Below are positions 18,330 to 26,118 of a stretch of DNA of 64,000 bases, in pieces. The stretch covers positions 288,611 to 352,610 of the forward strand of contig NZ_WHVW01000001.1 of assembly GCF_009651005.1 (NCBI RefSeq). The letters run 5' to 3'. Numbering within the stretch: the stretch's first letter is position 1; each line of letters starts with the position of its first letter. The notes under the pieces are model-generated. The model had not been told where the DNA came from, made no database searches, and saw only the letters and a program-made list of their open reading frames with translations. The stretch comes from Sporosarcina obsidiansis (GTDB lineage Bacteria > Bacillota > Bacilli > Bacillales_A > Planococcaceae). Made by a program: the position numbers and the translations under genes.

Positions 18330-19448
18330 TTGAGAATAAAATCAATAGAACCGACGCCAAGTCCTAATTCGATGAAAATTATTTTGGATACTGCGTTGCC
18401 TGATGGGACGAGTCATAATTATAGAAAGAAAGATGAAGTAGAGGCAACTGAACCAATTCGTTCACTCTTGGCAATCCAAGGTGTAAAAGGAATTTATCAT
18501 GTACAAGACTTCATGGCGGTGGAGCGAATTGGCAATATACCCTGGGAAATTATACTCGCGGAAGTGCGAGCTGTTTTAAATGAAGAAGGCGAGGTGACGG
18601 AACAATCGGAAGCAGTGGAAATAGATGAACATTATGGTGAAGTCTATGTCCATGTGCAAACGTATAAAGATATTCCGTTGCAAGTAAAAGTCTTCAATAG
18701 TGATGCGGAAGTACGTTTCGGTTTGAGTGAACGGTTCCGCCAAGCAATGGAAACTGTACACCATGCAGAGGTGGAAAACTATATTTTATTAAGAAAGTGG
18801 GCGGATTATGGCATTCGCTATGGCGAACTACAAGAAGTTGGGGATCAGGTAGTGCAGGAACTTGAAGCGGCCTATCCAGAAAAACGTCTGCAGGAGCTAG
18901 TGGAAAAAGCCCAGAAAGCAGGCGAAGAGACGAAAGCGAGAGGCCGAAAAGTGACACTCGCAGAATTTACCGTGCCGGAATGGGAAAAGAGATTCCAACT
19001 CTTGGACCAAATGCCAGATCCAGATGTTTCTGATTATCCAGTGCTGACAATTGCACTGGAAGATGAGAAAATGTCGATTCGTCGATTAGCGACGGTTTAT
19101 CTTGGAATGATTGAAGATGAATCCGTCATTCCGTTTATCGAAAAAGCGTTAGAGGATAAAAGTTGGGCAGTTCGTCGTACCGCAGCGGATTGCATGAGCG
19201 ATCTTGGGTATATTGGATTTGAAACTGCAGCGATCCGTTTGTTAAAAGACAAAAATAAATTAGTTCGCTGGCGAGCAGCTATGTTTTTATATGAAACGGG
19301 CACGGAGCGTGCATTACCTGCTTTACATGAGGCTGAAAACGATACGGAGTTTGAAGTGAAATTGCAAGTACGTATGGCAATTGCTCGTATTGAAGAAGGC
19401 GAAGAAGCAAAAGGGTCTATCTGGCGTCAGATGACGGAAAGAACATAA
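18330..19448 (+). CDS. cvfC: Conserved virulence factor C-like protein (YpgR-like), Nfu-N plus HEAT repeats
   Basis: A 372-aa protein. The N-terminus (about 1-85; IEPTPSPNSMKIILD, GVKGIYHVQDFMAVER) is a scaffold Nfu/NifU N-terminal domain. The C-terminal third has HEAT-like repeats (MSIRRLATVYLGMIEDESVI, WAVRRTAADCMSDLGY, KLVRWRAAMFLYETG). This order matches CvfC of Staphylococcus and YpgR of Bacillus. The TTG at 18330 has GGAGGAG six bases upstream; the ATG at 18315 lies inside that site. It is probably cotranscribed with the ABC-F gene. Its molecular role is not established. Confidence 0.82.
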   Translation: MRIKSIEPTPSPNSMKIILDTALPDGTSHNYRKKDEVEATEPIRSLLAIQGVKGIYHVQDFMAVERIGNIPWEIILAEVRAVLNEEGEVTEQSEAVEIDEHYGEVYVHVQTYKDIPLQVKVFNSDAEVRFGLSERFRQAMETVHHAEVENYILLRKWADYGIRYGELQEVGDQVVQELEAAYPEKRLQELVEKAQKAGEETKARGRKVTLAEFTVPEWEKRFQLLDQMPDPDVSDYPVLTIALEDEKMSIRRLATVYLGMIEDESVIPFIEKALEDKSWAVRRTAADCMSDLGYIGFETAAIRLLKDKNKLVRWRAAMFLYETGTERALPALHEAENDTEFEVKLQVRMAIARIEEGEEAKGSIWRQMTERT

Positions 19449-19459
19449 TAACATGATGG

Positions 19460-19506
19460 GAAACCTTTGAGATCTGAAGAAGATTCAAAGGTTTCTCTTT
19501 TTTTTA
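19460..19506 (+). terminator. Terminator before the catabolic cluster
   Basis: GAAACCTTTGA (19460-19470) pairs with TCAAAGGTTTC (19485-19495), followed by a long T-run. The cluster promoter begins directly after it. Confidence 0.88.
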
Positions 19507-19535
19507 TTGACAGAGTATTTAAACGGGTTTATGAT
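19507..19535 (+). promoter_or_regulatory. SigmaA promoter of the catabolic cluster
   Basis: TTGACA (19507-19512) and TATGAT (19530-19535) are exactly 17 bases apart, a near-consensus promoter directly after the upstream terminator. About 85 bases of leader follow before the ATG at 19620. A TTCGGAATT/CCGGTATTC imperfect repeat in the leader could hold an operator. Confidence 0.75.
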
Positions 19536-19619
19536 GGTGTTATTAATTCGGAATTGTTTTCCGGTATTCGTAAAGTAATAATTATTATTGTGGGAGTAAA
19601 AGAATGGAGGATGTCTATA

Positions 19620-21338
19620 ATGGTCAACCAAGCTGTTGAAAATTGTGATGCACTTAGACCTGCATCTGAAGTAATGCAAATCCAAAGACTTGGGGTCATG
19701 CGCTCAACAAGTCTCAGCTTTTTACGTATTATGTTTAGGAAAATGATGCGTGAGGCTTGGAAAATAGAGCAGACTGCATTTAATTTAGATAACAAAGGTT
19801 ATGGAGAGGCTTTATACGCTATTACTACCCCACAAGGACACTATACGTTTATCGCATTGTCACGGGAAATCAGCGATGAAAATCGAAGTGATCGCGTAAT
19901 TTCAGAAAGATGGGATGTAACGTTTGCACTTTGCGAAGGAGATATTTCTGAAAAAAAATTAAAAAAAATGAGGCAAGAACTTCCTAAACAAGAAATGGGT
20001 AGAGGAGATGTAACAGATCTCGTTTGGTCCAGAGCCAATAAAAGTGAACGCGTATTTACACATGTTGTGGAAGCGTTATCAAAAGGTGAGCAACCTGATA
20101 TGGAAATTGTCTATGATATTGGTTATTTGTTCAGAACTACCGCAGTTTATGGAAATGGCAAATTCGGAATTGCCCCTTATGAAAAAGTGAAGGATAATCA
20201 CACATTTAGTGGTGCGTTTCAAGCTCAAATGTTTGCGGTGTATATGCTACGGCATTTTAGTTTTGAGATGGTAGAACATATTGCACGTAAACGAAATCCC
20301 CAGGCGGCTATCTTACAGCCTGAAGTTAAAAAACTATTAGGAACAGGAAATGCTACAGGGCTAGGGATGGTACCTTACTTGATTTCTCATCCCAAACTTC
20401 TTCACCAATGGATTTGGATTCGGGAGATCGCTTTAGCACGTGCGAAGCAAAAACATGTGACAGCAGAAGAGTGTAAGCGTTTTATAAAGCTCTTAAATAG
20501 AGTACATATTTTCTTTGAAGATGCACCCATACCAAATGTGCAGTTGTTTGAGAATCCAAGAGATTTGGCTAGCGAAATAGAAGGGATTTCAAGACTTGCA
20601 GAAGAACTGTTTTCACATGCTCTACGTTTTGGGCAGAGTTCGGAAAATACTTGGATAGAGTTTACAGATAAAGTAAAAGAATCATTCACTGTCGAAGCGC
20701 AAGAACTCGTAAATTCTCTATTGATCGAATTGTATCCTGACGTAATTGAAGATTTAGAAGAGCAAACGAATGCAGATGATGGAATTCATCTCATACCTGA
20801 AATGTCGATCGGCTCTTTGCGTGCTATTATTACGAAGCAATATAAATGGGCATTTCAATATGATTTTAACCAACCAGAAGCCAGACATTATTTCTGGTAT
20901 CGATCTGTAGAGAAGGAAGAACCACGTATTGGAGAGCGTGGCATCGATCCGGGAGATGACCTGGCTATGCCGATGAATATTGCAGAACAAGTCCAACAGC
21001 TAGCTTCGGAATTACAGTCATGTCAAGATGAACAGTCCGTCGCATCCTTCCTGCTGAAGAAGCCAGAATTACGAGGGATTGTCAGAAGAATCCAATCGTT
21101 GGATGGACTGCAATACGGCGAAGTTCAGACGAATCTTACAGGATCAGATTTATTACCGGTGTACTTATTACGCTGCAAACTGGCTATTTTCGGAGCGGAA
21201 CGGTTTGATCCAAAGTCAAATCGTTGGGTTCGTATTACTTTGTTCCAAGGGGCTTCATTAGTTGAAGAAATCGGAAGTCCGACATTCCAGGATGATTGGT
21301 TCTATCCGTTATTACCAAATTCGGAGGAGATTACATGA
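19620..21338 (+). CDS. Large conserved-looking protein of unknown function, first gene of the catabolic cluster
   Basis: A 572-aa soluble protein. GGAGG lies 9 bases before ATG 19620; the open frame further upstream crosses the promoter and is not used. Basic N-terminus with RLGVMRSTSLSFLRIMFRKM, then GYGEALYAITTPQGHYTFIA, ALCEGDISEKKLKKMRQELP, FRTTAVYGNGKFGIAPYEK, GTGNATGLGMVPYLISHPKL and, near the C-terminus, RHYFWYRSVEKEEPRIGERG. No Walker, Rossmann or metal-site motif is plain. From memory, related uncharacterised proteins occur beside M19 and DUF3726 genes in Proteobacteria; this needs a search. It overlaps the M19-like gene by ATGA, so the products are probably made together. Confidence 0.75.
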   Translation: MVNQAVENCDALRPASEVMQIQRLGVMRSTSLSFLRIMFRKMMREAWKIEQTAFNLDNKGYGEALYAITTPQGHYTFIALSREISDENRSDRVISERWDVTFALCEGDISEKKLKKMRQELPKQEMGRGDVTDLVWSRANKSERVFTHVVEALSKGEQPDMEIVYDIGYLFRTTAVYGNGKFGIAPYEKVKDNHTFSGAFQAQMFAVYMLRHFSFEMVEHIARKRNPQAAILQPEVKKLLGTGNATGLGMVPYLISHPKLLHQWIWIREIALARAKQKHVTAEECKRFIKLLNRVHIFFEDAPIPNVQLFENPRDLASEIEGISRLAEELFSHALRFGQSSENTWIEFTDKVKESFTVEAQELVNSLLIELYPDVIEDLEEQTNADDGIHLIPEMSIGSLRAIITKQYKWAFQYDFNQPEARHYFWYRSVEKEEPRIGERGIDPGDDLAMPMNIAEQVQQLASELQSCQDEQSVASFLLKKPELRGIVRRIQSLDGLQYGEVQTNLTGSDLLPVYLLRCKLAIFGAERFDPKSNRWVRITLFQGASLVEEIGSPTFQDDWFYPLLPNSEEIT

Positions 21339-22357
21339 CGATAGATACGAAAGAAATGATAACGATCGATGCATTGGTATTGAGTAATTGGGATCGTGAT
21401 TTTATAAACATGCTACAAAAAGGCGGTGTAACTTGTGTACATGCTTGTTGTGGCCTATGGGAAAATGCACGAGAAACATTGAGCAAAGTCGCAGAGTGGC
21501 ATCGTTTTTTTGAAGAACATAGCGACTTGGTCATGCCTGTAAAAACAGGAGAAGATATTGCAATTGCTAAGAAAATCGGGAAAATCGGAATTATTCTTGG
21601 TGCGCAAAACACATCCGCTTTAGAAGATGAATTGGGATTAGTTTCTATCTTCAATGAACTCGGTGTGAAAGTTATGCAATTAACATACAACAATCAAAAC
21701 CTAATCGGCAGTAGTTGTTATGAAGAAACAGATCCAGGTCTCTCTAGATATGGTAAGAATGTCATTGCAGAAATGAATCGCGTAGGAATGATTATCGACT
21801 TGTCGCATGTCGGGACAAAGACATCATTAGATACATTGGCGATTTCTAGCCGACCTGTTGCCATCACACATGCCAATCCAGATTGGATCTATCCGACGAA
21901 GCGGAATAAATCAGAAGAAGTTCTAACTGCTCTACGTGAAAACAAAGGGGTACTCGGAGTTTGTGCGTATCCTCACCTGATCAATGGTGCGGATACTACA
22001 TTGGAAGAGTTTTGTGATATGATCGCGCGTACCGCAGATTTCATGGGCATCGATCACGTAGGAATTGGTACCGATTTGACGCATAATATGTCGGTGGATT
22101 TTCTTGCATGGATGCGGATGGGAAGATGGACGCATGAAATCGATTATGGTGCAGGATCAAAAGCAAGTCCAGGCTGGCCTGAGTGGCCGGAATGGTTCCA
22201 GACACCAGTGGACTTCCCTAATATTGCGAATGGCTTAGCTGCTCGCGGTATGACGTATGATGAAGTTTCTAAAATTATGGGAGGCAACTGGTACCGGTTC
22301 TTTACAGAAGGATTTAAAGCAAAGAAGGAGTTGGAGAAATGCGTGTCTCTCACTTAG
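21335..22357 (+). CDS. M19 (renal dipeptidase) family protein with an incomplete metal site
   Basis: A 340-aa TIM-barrel amidohydrolase of family M19. The ligands H158 (DLSHVG), H179 (AITHANP) and D247 (GIGTDLTH) are present. The usual N-terminal HxD is replaced (IDALVL, residues 11-16), and the bridging Glu of the xEGG motif is absent (ILGAQNTSALE, about 88-98). A dinuclear zinc dipeptidase site is therefore unlikely. From memory it resembles the M19-like protein in the Pseudomonas glycine betaine/dimethylglycine region (PA5396) more than true dipeptidases. GGAGGAG precedes the ATG; coupled to both neighbours (4- and 19-base overlaps). No signal peptide, so cytosolic. Confidence 0.85.
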   Translation: MTIDTKEMITIDALVLSNWDRDFINMLQKGGVTCVHACCGLWENARETLSKVAEWHRFFEEHSDLVMPVKTGEDIAIAKKIGKIGIILGAQNTSALEDELGLVSIFNELGVKVMQLTYNNQNLIGSSCYEETDPGLSRYGKNVIAEMNRVGMIIDLSHVGTKTSLDTLAISSRPVAITHANPDWIYPTKRNKSEEVLTALRENKGVLGVCAYPHLINGADTTLEEFCDMIARTADFMGIDHVGIGTDLTHNMSVDFLAWMRMGRWTHEIDYGAGSKASPGWPEWPEWFQTPVDFPNIANGLAARGMTYDEVSKIMGGNWYRFFTEGFKAKKELEKCVSLT

Positions 22358-23139
22358 AATTATACACTCATTGCAAAAAAATCTTTCAAGCTTGTGGCGT
22401 TCCTTATGGCTATGCAGAAGAAGGGGCAGAAACAGTAGCAAATGCCGAGTTCCTTGGACTATATGGTTTACAGCAATTGTCTGATGAATTGCCGTACTTG
22501 CAAAGTCAAATGGAAGAATTGGAAATACAGTTTGAAAATGAACGAGTGACGATCATAAATGGCGGTAAACAAAGTGGAATGCTGCTCGGTAAAGCATGTG
22601 CAGATTATGTCATTGCCCGCTTACGTAATCAGCAGTCGGCGGCTGTCTGTGTAAGGGATACGAGACCTTCAAGAGTACTCACTCAGCAGGCGATGTACTT
22701 GTCCAGAAAAGGGCTCGGCAGTATTATTTTGTATCAAAAACCAAGTCATTCATCATTGATCGTTTCATCTCCAAAGTCTCCATTCCCAATCATGATCCAT
22801 AAGAGAAATAATGGAGATATCATGGAAGGGATCAATAAGGAGTTAGGTTTAGCGGGAGATGAAAAGTTGTCATTGCCGATAGAGACGAATCGATTTTGCA
22901 TATTCGGAACAACGAAAATAGAAGAAATTGACGACTTAATGGATCGTTTTCAGAACACAATTGATCCTTCCTATATCATTACGACGACTGAGGATTTTGA
23001 ACAGAGATGGGAGTCGTCGTGGGGGAATGGAGCAGAAATCAGCCGCGAACTTTGGCTAGATTTAAATGAAACGGGCAAGGGGATGCTTGTAGAATCAACA
23101 GATCAATCACGTGAACGCGGCGCAGGTGAAATGGCGTAA
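22339..23139 (+). CDS. DUF3726-like protein of the catabolic cluster
   Basis: A 266-aa soluble protein. Its N-terminus, with the spaced residues of LELYTHCKKIFQACGVPYGY followed by AEEGAE and GLYGLQQL, resembles DUF3726 (pattern C-x-KA-x2-G-x-G-x2-x-G-x-AEE). Later stretches (VTIINGGKQSGMLLGKACAD, GLGSIILYQKPSHSSLIVSS) suggest an alpha/beta fold reminiscent of Ldh_2-type oxidoreductases, but that is uncertain. The start lies inside the M19-like gene with GGAG upstream. No reaction is known for the family. Confidence 0.6.
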   Translation: MRVSHLELYTHCKKIFQACGVPYGYAEEGAETVANAEFLGLYGLQQLSDELPYLQSQMEELEIQFENERVTIINGGKQSGMLLGKACADYVIARLRNQQSAAVCVRDTRPSRVLTQQAMYLSRKGLGSIILYQKPSHSSLIVSSPKSPFPIMIHKRNNGDIMEGINKELGLAGDEKLSLPIETNRFCIFGTTKIEEIDDLMDRFQNTIDPSYIITTTEDFEQRWESSWGNGAEISRELWLDLNETGKGMLVESTDQSRERGAGEMA

Positions 23140-23171
23140 GTACGAAATTTAACAGCTGGAGGAGATAGAGA

Positions 23172-24644
23172 ATGATGACAGTTAAAAGTGATGTAAACGT
23201 ATTGAAGAACTTTATCAATGGTGAATGGGTGGAAACATCAGGAACAGATATCCTTGAAATCAGAAACCCAGCGAATAAAGAAGAGCTAGTGGCGACAGTT
23301 CGACAATCCAATGAAAAGGACGCTCAAGCAGCAATTGAAGCGGCTGCACAAGCTTTCCCTGAATGGAGCAAAACACCATCTCCCGTAAGAGGTGAGTATT
23401 TATTCAAAATCGCAGCGATCATGGAAGCAGAAGCAGATGAAATTGCTCGTGTCATTGTACAGGAAGAAGGAAAAACGTACGCTGATGCATTGAAAGAAGT
23501 CAATTACGCAGCAGGAATCGTGAAGTTTTATGCAGGTGAGGGACGTCGCATGACGGGAAGAATCATCGAATCTGATATGCCAGGTGTCCAAATCGAATTG
23601 CATAAAGAAGCATTAGGCGTTGTGTTGGTAGTTACGCCATGGAACTTCCCATTGTCTATTCCAGCATGGAAAATCGCACCGGCAATCCTCAGCGGAAATA
23701 CGGTTGTACTAAAAGCATCTTCTGAGACACCTTTGACTGCACAAAAGTTTGTAGAAATCGTGGAAAGAGCAGGCGTTCCAGCAGGCGTCGTAAACCAATT
23801 GGTCGGTCCTGGACGTCTTGTAACAGATATGATCAATCACCCTGCAGTTAAAGCCATTACGTTTACAGGATCTAATCGTGTAGGCAACCTGATTTATACA
23901 GAAGCTGCAAAAGACATGAAGCGTGTATTACTTGAAATGGGTGGGAAGAATCCATTGCTAGTGATGGAAGATGCGGATGTAGATGCAGCCGTACAACTTG
24001 CAGTAGCAGGTGGGTACGGTCAAACAGGTCAAGCTTGTACAGCAACTAGCCGTGTGCTTGTCCATAAAGATATTCGTCAAGAGTTCACTAAAAAATTAGT
24101 AGCTGCGTCTAAAAAAATCAAGATTGGTAATGGGATGGATGAAGGCGTGACGATGGGGCCTCAAGTAAGTGAAGGAGAGCGCAAGTCTACGTTAGATTTG
24201 ATTCAGAAGGCAAAAGATGAAGGCGGTGAAATTTTGACAGGTGGCGGAATTCCTGAATTTGCTGGTTCTGATAAAGGGTATTTCGTAGAGCCGACTGTCA
24301 TTAGTGGTGTGAAGACGGAGATGACAATTGCTCAGGAAGAAGTATTCGGTCCTGTTATTAGCATCATTGAAATCGACTCGATTGATGAGGCAATTGAAGT
24401 TGCAAATGACGTAGCATTCGGACTTTCCGCAGCTATTTGTACAAGAAACTTAACGTATATGAATCGCGCATTGAGCGAGATTCAAGCAGGAATTGTCAAA
24501 GTGAATATGACGACAACAGGAACGTTCTTCCAAGCGCCGTTTGGAGGATACAAGCAATCCAGCACAGGAACCTATAAAGAACTAGGCAGTGAAGCAATCG
24601 AATTCTATTGCCAAAACAAAACTCGCTACATTAATAGTAACTGA
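23172..24644 (+). CDS. NAD(P)-dependent aldehyde dehydrogenase, ketoglutarate-semialdehyde dehydrogenase-like
   Basis: A 490-aa ALDH with catalytic C289 (GQACTATSR) and general base E255 (LLEMGGKNP), the nucleotide-binding VTPWNFPLSIPAWK and FTGSNRVG, and the C-terminal APFGGYKQSSTG. The GYGQTGQACTATSR active-site stretch resembles 2,5-dioxovalerate/ketoglutarate-semialdehyde dehydrogenases (YcbD type), which end hydroxyproline, glucarate and related pathways. Substrate is inference. GCTGGAGGAGATAG precedes the ATG; 32 bases separate it from the DUF3726-like gene. A short sequence to 24860 holds a weak hairpin and then the IclR promoter. Confidence 0.9.
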   Translation: MMTVKSDVNVLKNFINGEWVETSGTDILEIRNPANKEELVATVRQSNEKDAQAAIEAAAQAFPEWSKTPSPVRGEYLFKIAAIMEAEADEIARVIVQEEGKTYADALKEVNYAAGIVKFYAGEGRRMTGRIIESDMPGVQIELHKEALGVVLVVTPWNFPLSIPAWKIAPAILSGNTVVLKASSETPLTAQKFVEIVERAGVPAGVVNQLVGPGRLVTDMINHPAVKAITFTGSNRVGNLIYTEAAKDMKRVLLEMGGKNPLLVMEDADVDAAVQLAVAGGYGQTGQACTATSRVLVHKDIRQEFTKKLVAASKKIKIGNGMDEGVTMGPQVSEGERKSTLDLIQKAKDEGGEILTGGGIPEFAGSDKGYFVEPTVISGVKTEMTIAQEEVFGPVISIIEIDSIDEAIEVANDVAFGLSAAICTRNLTYMNRALSEIQAGIVKVNMTTTGTFFQAPFGGYKQSSTGTYKELGSEAIEFYCQNKTRYINSN

Positions 24645-24804
24645 TTTGGTAACATTTTTCCGGAAACAAAAGTAGTCAATTTAGTAGAGAAACTAGTCGA
24701 TGGTAGCGTCCACCTAGAACGGAAATCAATGATACCTCAAATTTTGGTAGGAGTTGGAAGGTGGAGGGTGCCTTTCCCTTCCATTTCTGCTAATCTACAT
24801 ATGC

Positions 24805-24840
24805 TATAATATTCCGTAAATAATTGAGTATATGTACTCA
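24805..24840 (+). promoter_or_regulatory. Promoter -10 and palindromic operator before the IclR gene
   Basis: A consensus TATAAT (24805-24810) is followed by the 16-bp palindrome TGAGTA-TATG-TACTCA (24825-24840), which would lie just downstream of the transcription start. The position suits self-repression by the IclR protein encoded 20 bases further on. The -35 region is weak. Confidence 0.5.
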
Positions 24841-24860
24841 TTGTAGAGGAGCAAATTGAG

Positions 24861-25595
24861 TTGAAGAAAACACCAGAAGTATCATCTACGGTCGTACGCG
24901 CTATCTCTGTCATAAACTTTTTGAATGAAGTCTCAGGGCCACAAGGCGTCAGTGAAATTAGTAAAGGATTAGGACTTTCTACAACAATCGTCCATCGATT
25001 ACTCACCACACTGAAACTAGAAGGTATGGTATTCCAAGATCCGCGTTCAAAGTTATATTCATTAGGTACAGTATTTTTGGATTATGCGAATAAAATTTTA
25101 ACAGAAATGCCCATCGCACCTGTTATTGAGCCATGGCTCATGTCTTTACGCAATGATACGGGCGAGACGGTAGGATTTTATATGCCAACAGGACAAATGC
25201 GTATTTGTGTGTTGGAGTATGAAAGCCAGCAGGAAATTAGACGATCTGTCGGAATTGGCAAGCGATTACCGATCCATGTGGGTGCAAGCGGACGAGCGAT
25301 TCTGGCATTCCAGCCGGCTGAATTACAAGATAGATTATTGTCAACATTACCGATGGATGAAAGAAGCCGTTTAGAAGATTTACTTGAAGAAACGAGAAAT
25401 CTAGGCTACGCAACAAATGAAGAAGAGATAACATCCAATGTGGCGGCGTTATCTGCACCTGTTTTTGACCAGCAGCATCGTGTAATTGGTGCGATGTCCA
25501 TCTCTGGACCACTCTTTAGATGGAATCGTCAAACGATGAAACCGCATATATCTACGCTATTGTCTGCAACCGAAGAAATTACACACTCACTATAA
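24861..25595 (+). CDS. IclR-family transcriptional regulator of the cluster
   Basis: A 244-aa regulator: N-terminal winged helix (about 8-65; ISEISKGLGLSTTIVHRLLTTL with helix-turn-helix) and a C-terminal effector-binding IclR domain (about 80-240; LPIHVGASGRAILAF, LGYATNEEEITSNVAALSAPV). TTG start with GAGGAG upstream. IclR proteins commonly control the catabolic genes beside them and bind a pathway compound. Here the regulator sits inside the cluster with a palindrome at its own start. Confidence 0.9.
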   Translation: MKKTPEVSSTVVRAISVINFLNEVSGPQGVSEISKGLGLSTTIVHRLLTTLKLEGMVFQDPRSKLYSLGTVFLDYANKILTEMPIAPVIEPWLMSLRNDTGETVGFYMPTGQMRICVLEYESQQEIRRSVGIGKRLPIHVGASGRAILAFQPAELQDRLLSTLPMDERSRLEDLLEETRNLGYATNEEEITSNVAALSAPVFDQQHRVIGAMSISGPLFRWNRQTMKPHISTLLSATEEITHSL

Positions 25596-25614
25596 TAGGG
25601 ACAAGGTGATTATA

Positions 25615-26058
25615 ATGAAACCAGAAGATAAATTAAAAGAATTAGGCTTAGAGTTGCCGGAGAAACGGGCGAAAGGTGGAAATTATATTTCTTGTGTGCG
25701 TACAGGAAATTTATTGTTTTTATCGGGCTCCCTTTCATACGATGTGATTGGTAAAGTGGGCGATACACTGACGATTGAAGAAGGCTATGCAGCTTCACAA
25801 CAAGCTATTTTATTTGCACTAACAACGATAAAAGAAGAAGTAGGCGAACTTTCGAAGGTTAAGAAATTTGTAAAATTGCTTGGTATGATCAATACAGCTT
25901 TCGACTTTACCGGGCAAGCAAAGGTGATGAATGGTGCCTCTGATTTATTGGTAGAGGTGTTTGGAGAAGACGTTGGAGCGCATGCACGTACGGCTGTCGG
26001 TATGATGTTACCTCGTGGAGCCGCGGTTGAGATTGATGTGATCGTGGAGGTGGAGTGA
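25615..26058 (+). CDS. RidA/YjgF-family enamine-imine deaminase
   Basis: A 147-aa protein of the YjgF/YER057c/UK114 fold. FLSGSLSYD and HARTAVGMMLPRGAAVEIDVIVE correspond to family motifs, and the substrate-clamping arginine (HAR) is present. It belongs to a slightly longer subgroup than RidA itself (about 128 aa). ATG 25615 follows GGTGATTATA. Members hydrolyse reactive enamines and imines. Its presence between regulator and transporter suggests that the pathway makes an imine or dehydroamino acid intermediate; that is inference. Confidence 0.88.
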   Translation: MKPEDKLKELGLELPEKRAKGGNYISCVRTGNLLFLSGSLSYDVIGKVGDTLTIEEGYAASQQAILFALTTIKEEVGELSKVKKFVKLLGMINTAFDFTGQAKVMNGASDLLVEVFGEDVGAHARTAVGMMLPRGAAVEIDVIVEVE

Positions 26059-26076
26059 ATTTCTCCGCGACTGAAA

Positions 26077-26092
26077 AAGTAAGCGATTACAA
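26077..26092 (-). promoter_or_regulatory. cre site (CcpA) before the BCCT gene
   Basis: On the minus strand TTGTAATCGCTTACTT matches the Bacillus cre consensus WTGNAANCGNWNNCWW at every fixed position. It lies 27 bases before the transporter start and inside the cluster's transcribed region, where bound CcpA could act as a roadblock. Confidence 0.7.
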
Positions 26093-26118
26093 AGATACGC
26101 TTTAAAGGAGGTTTTACA

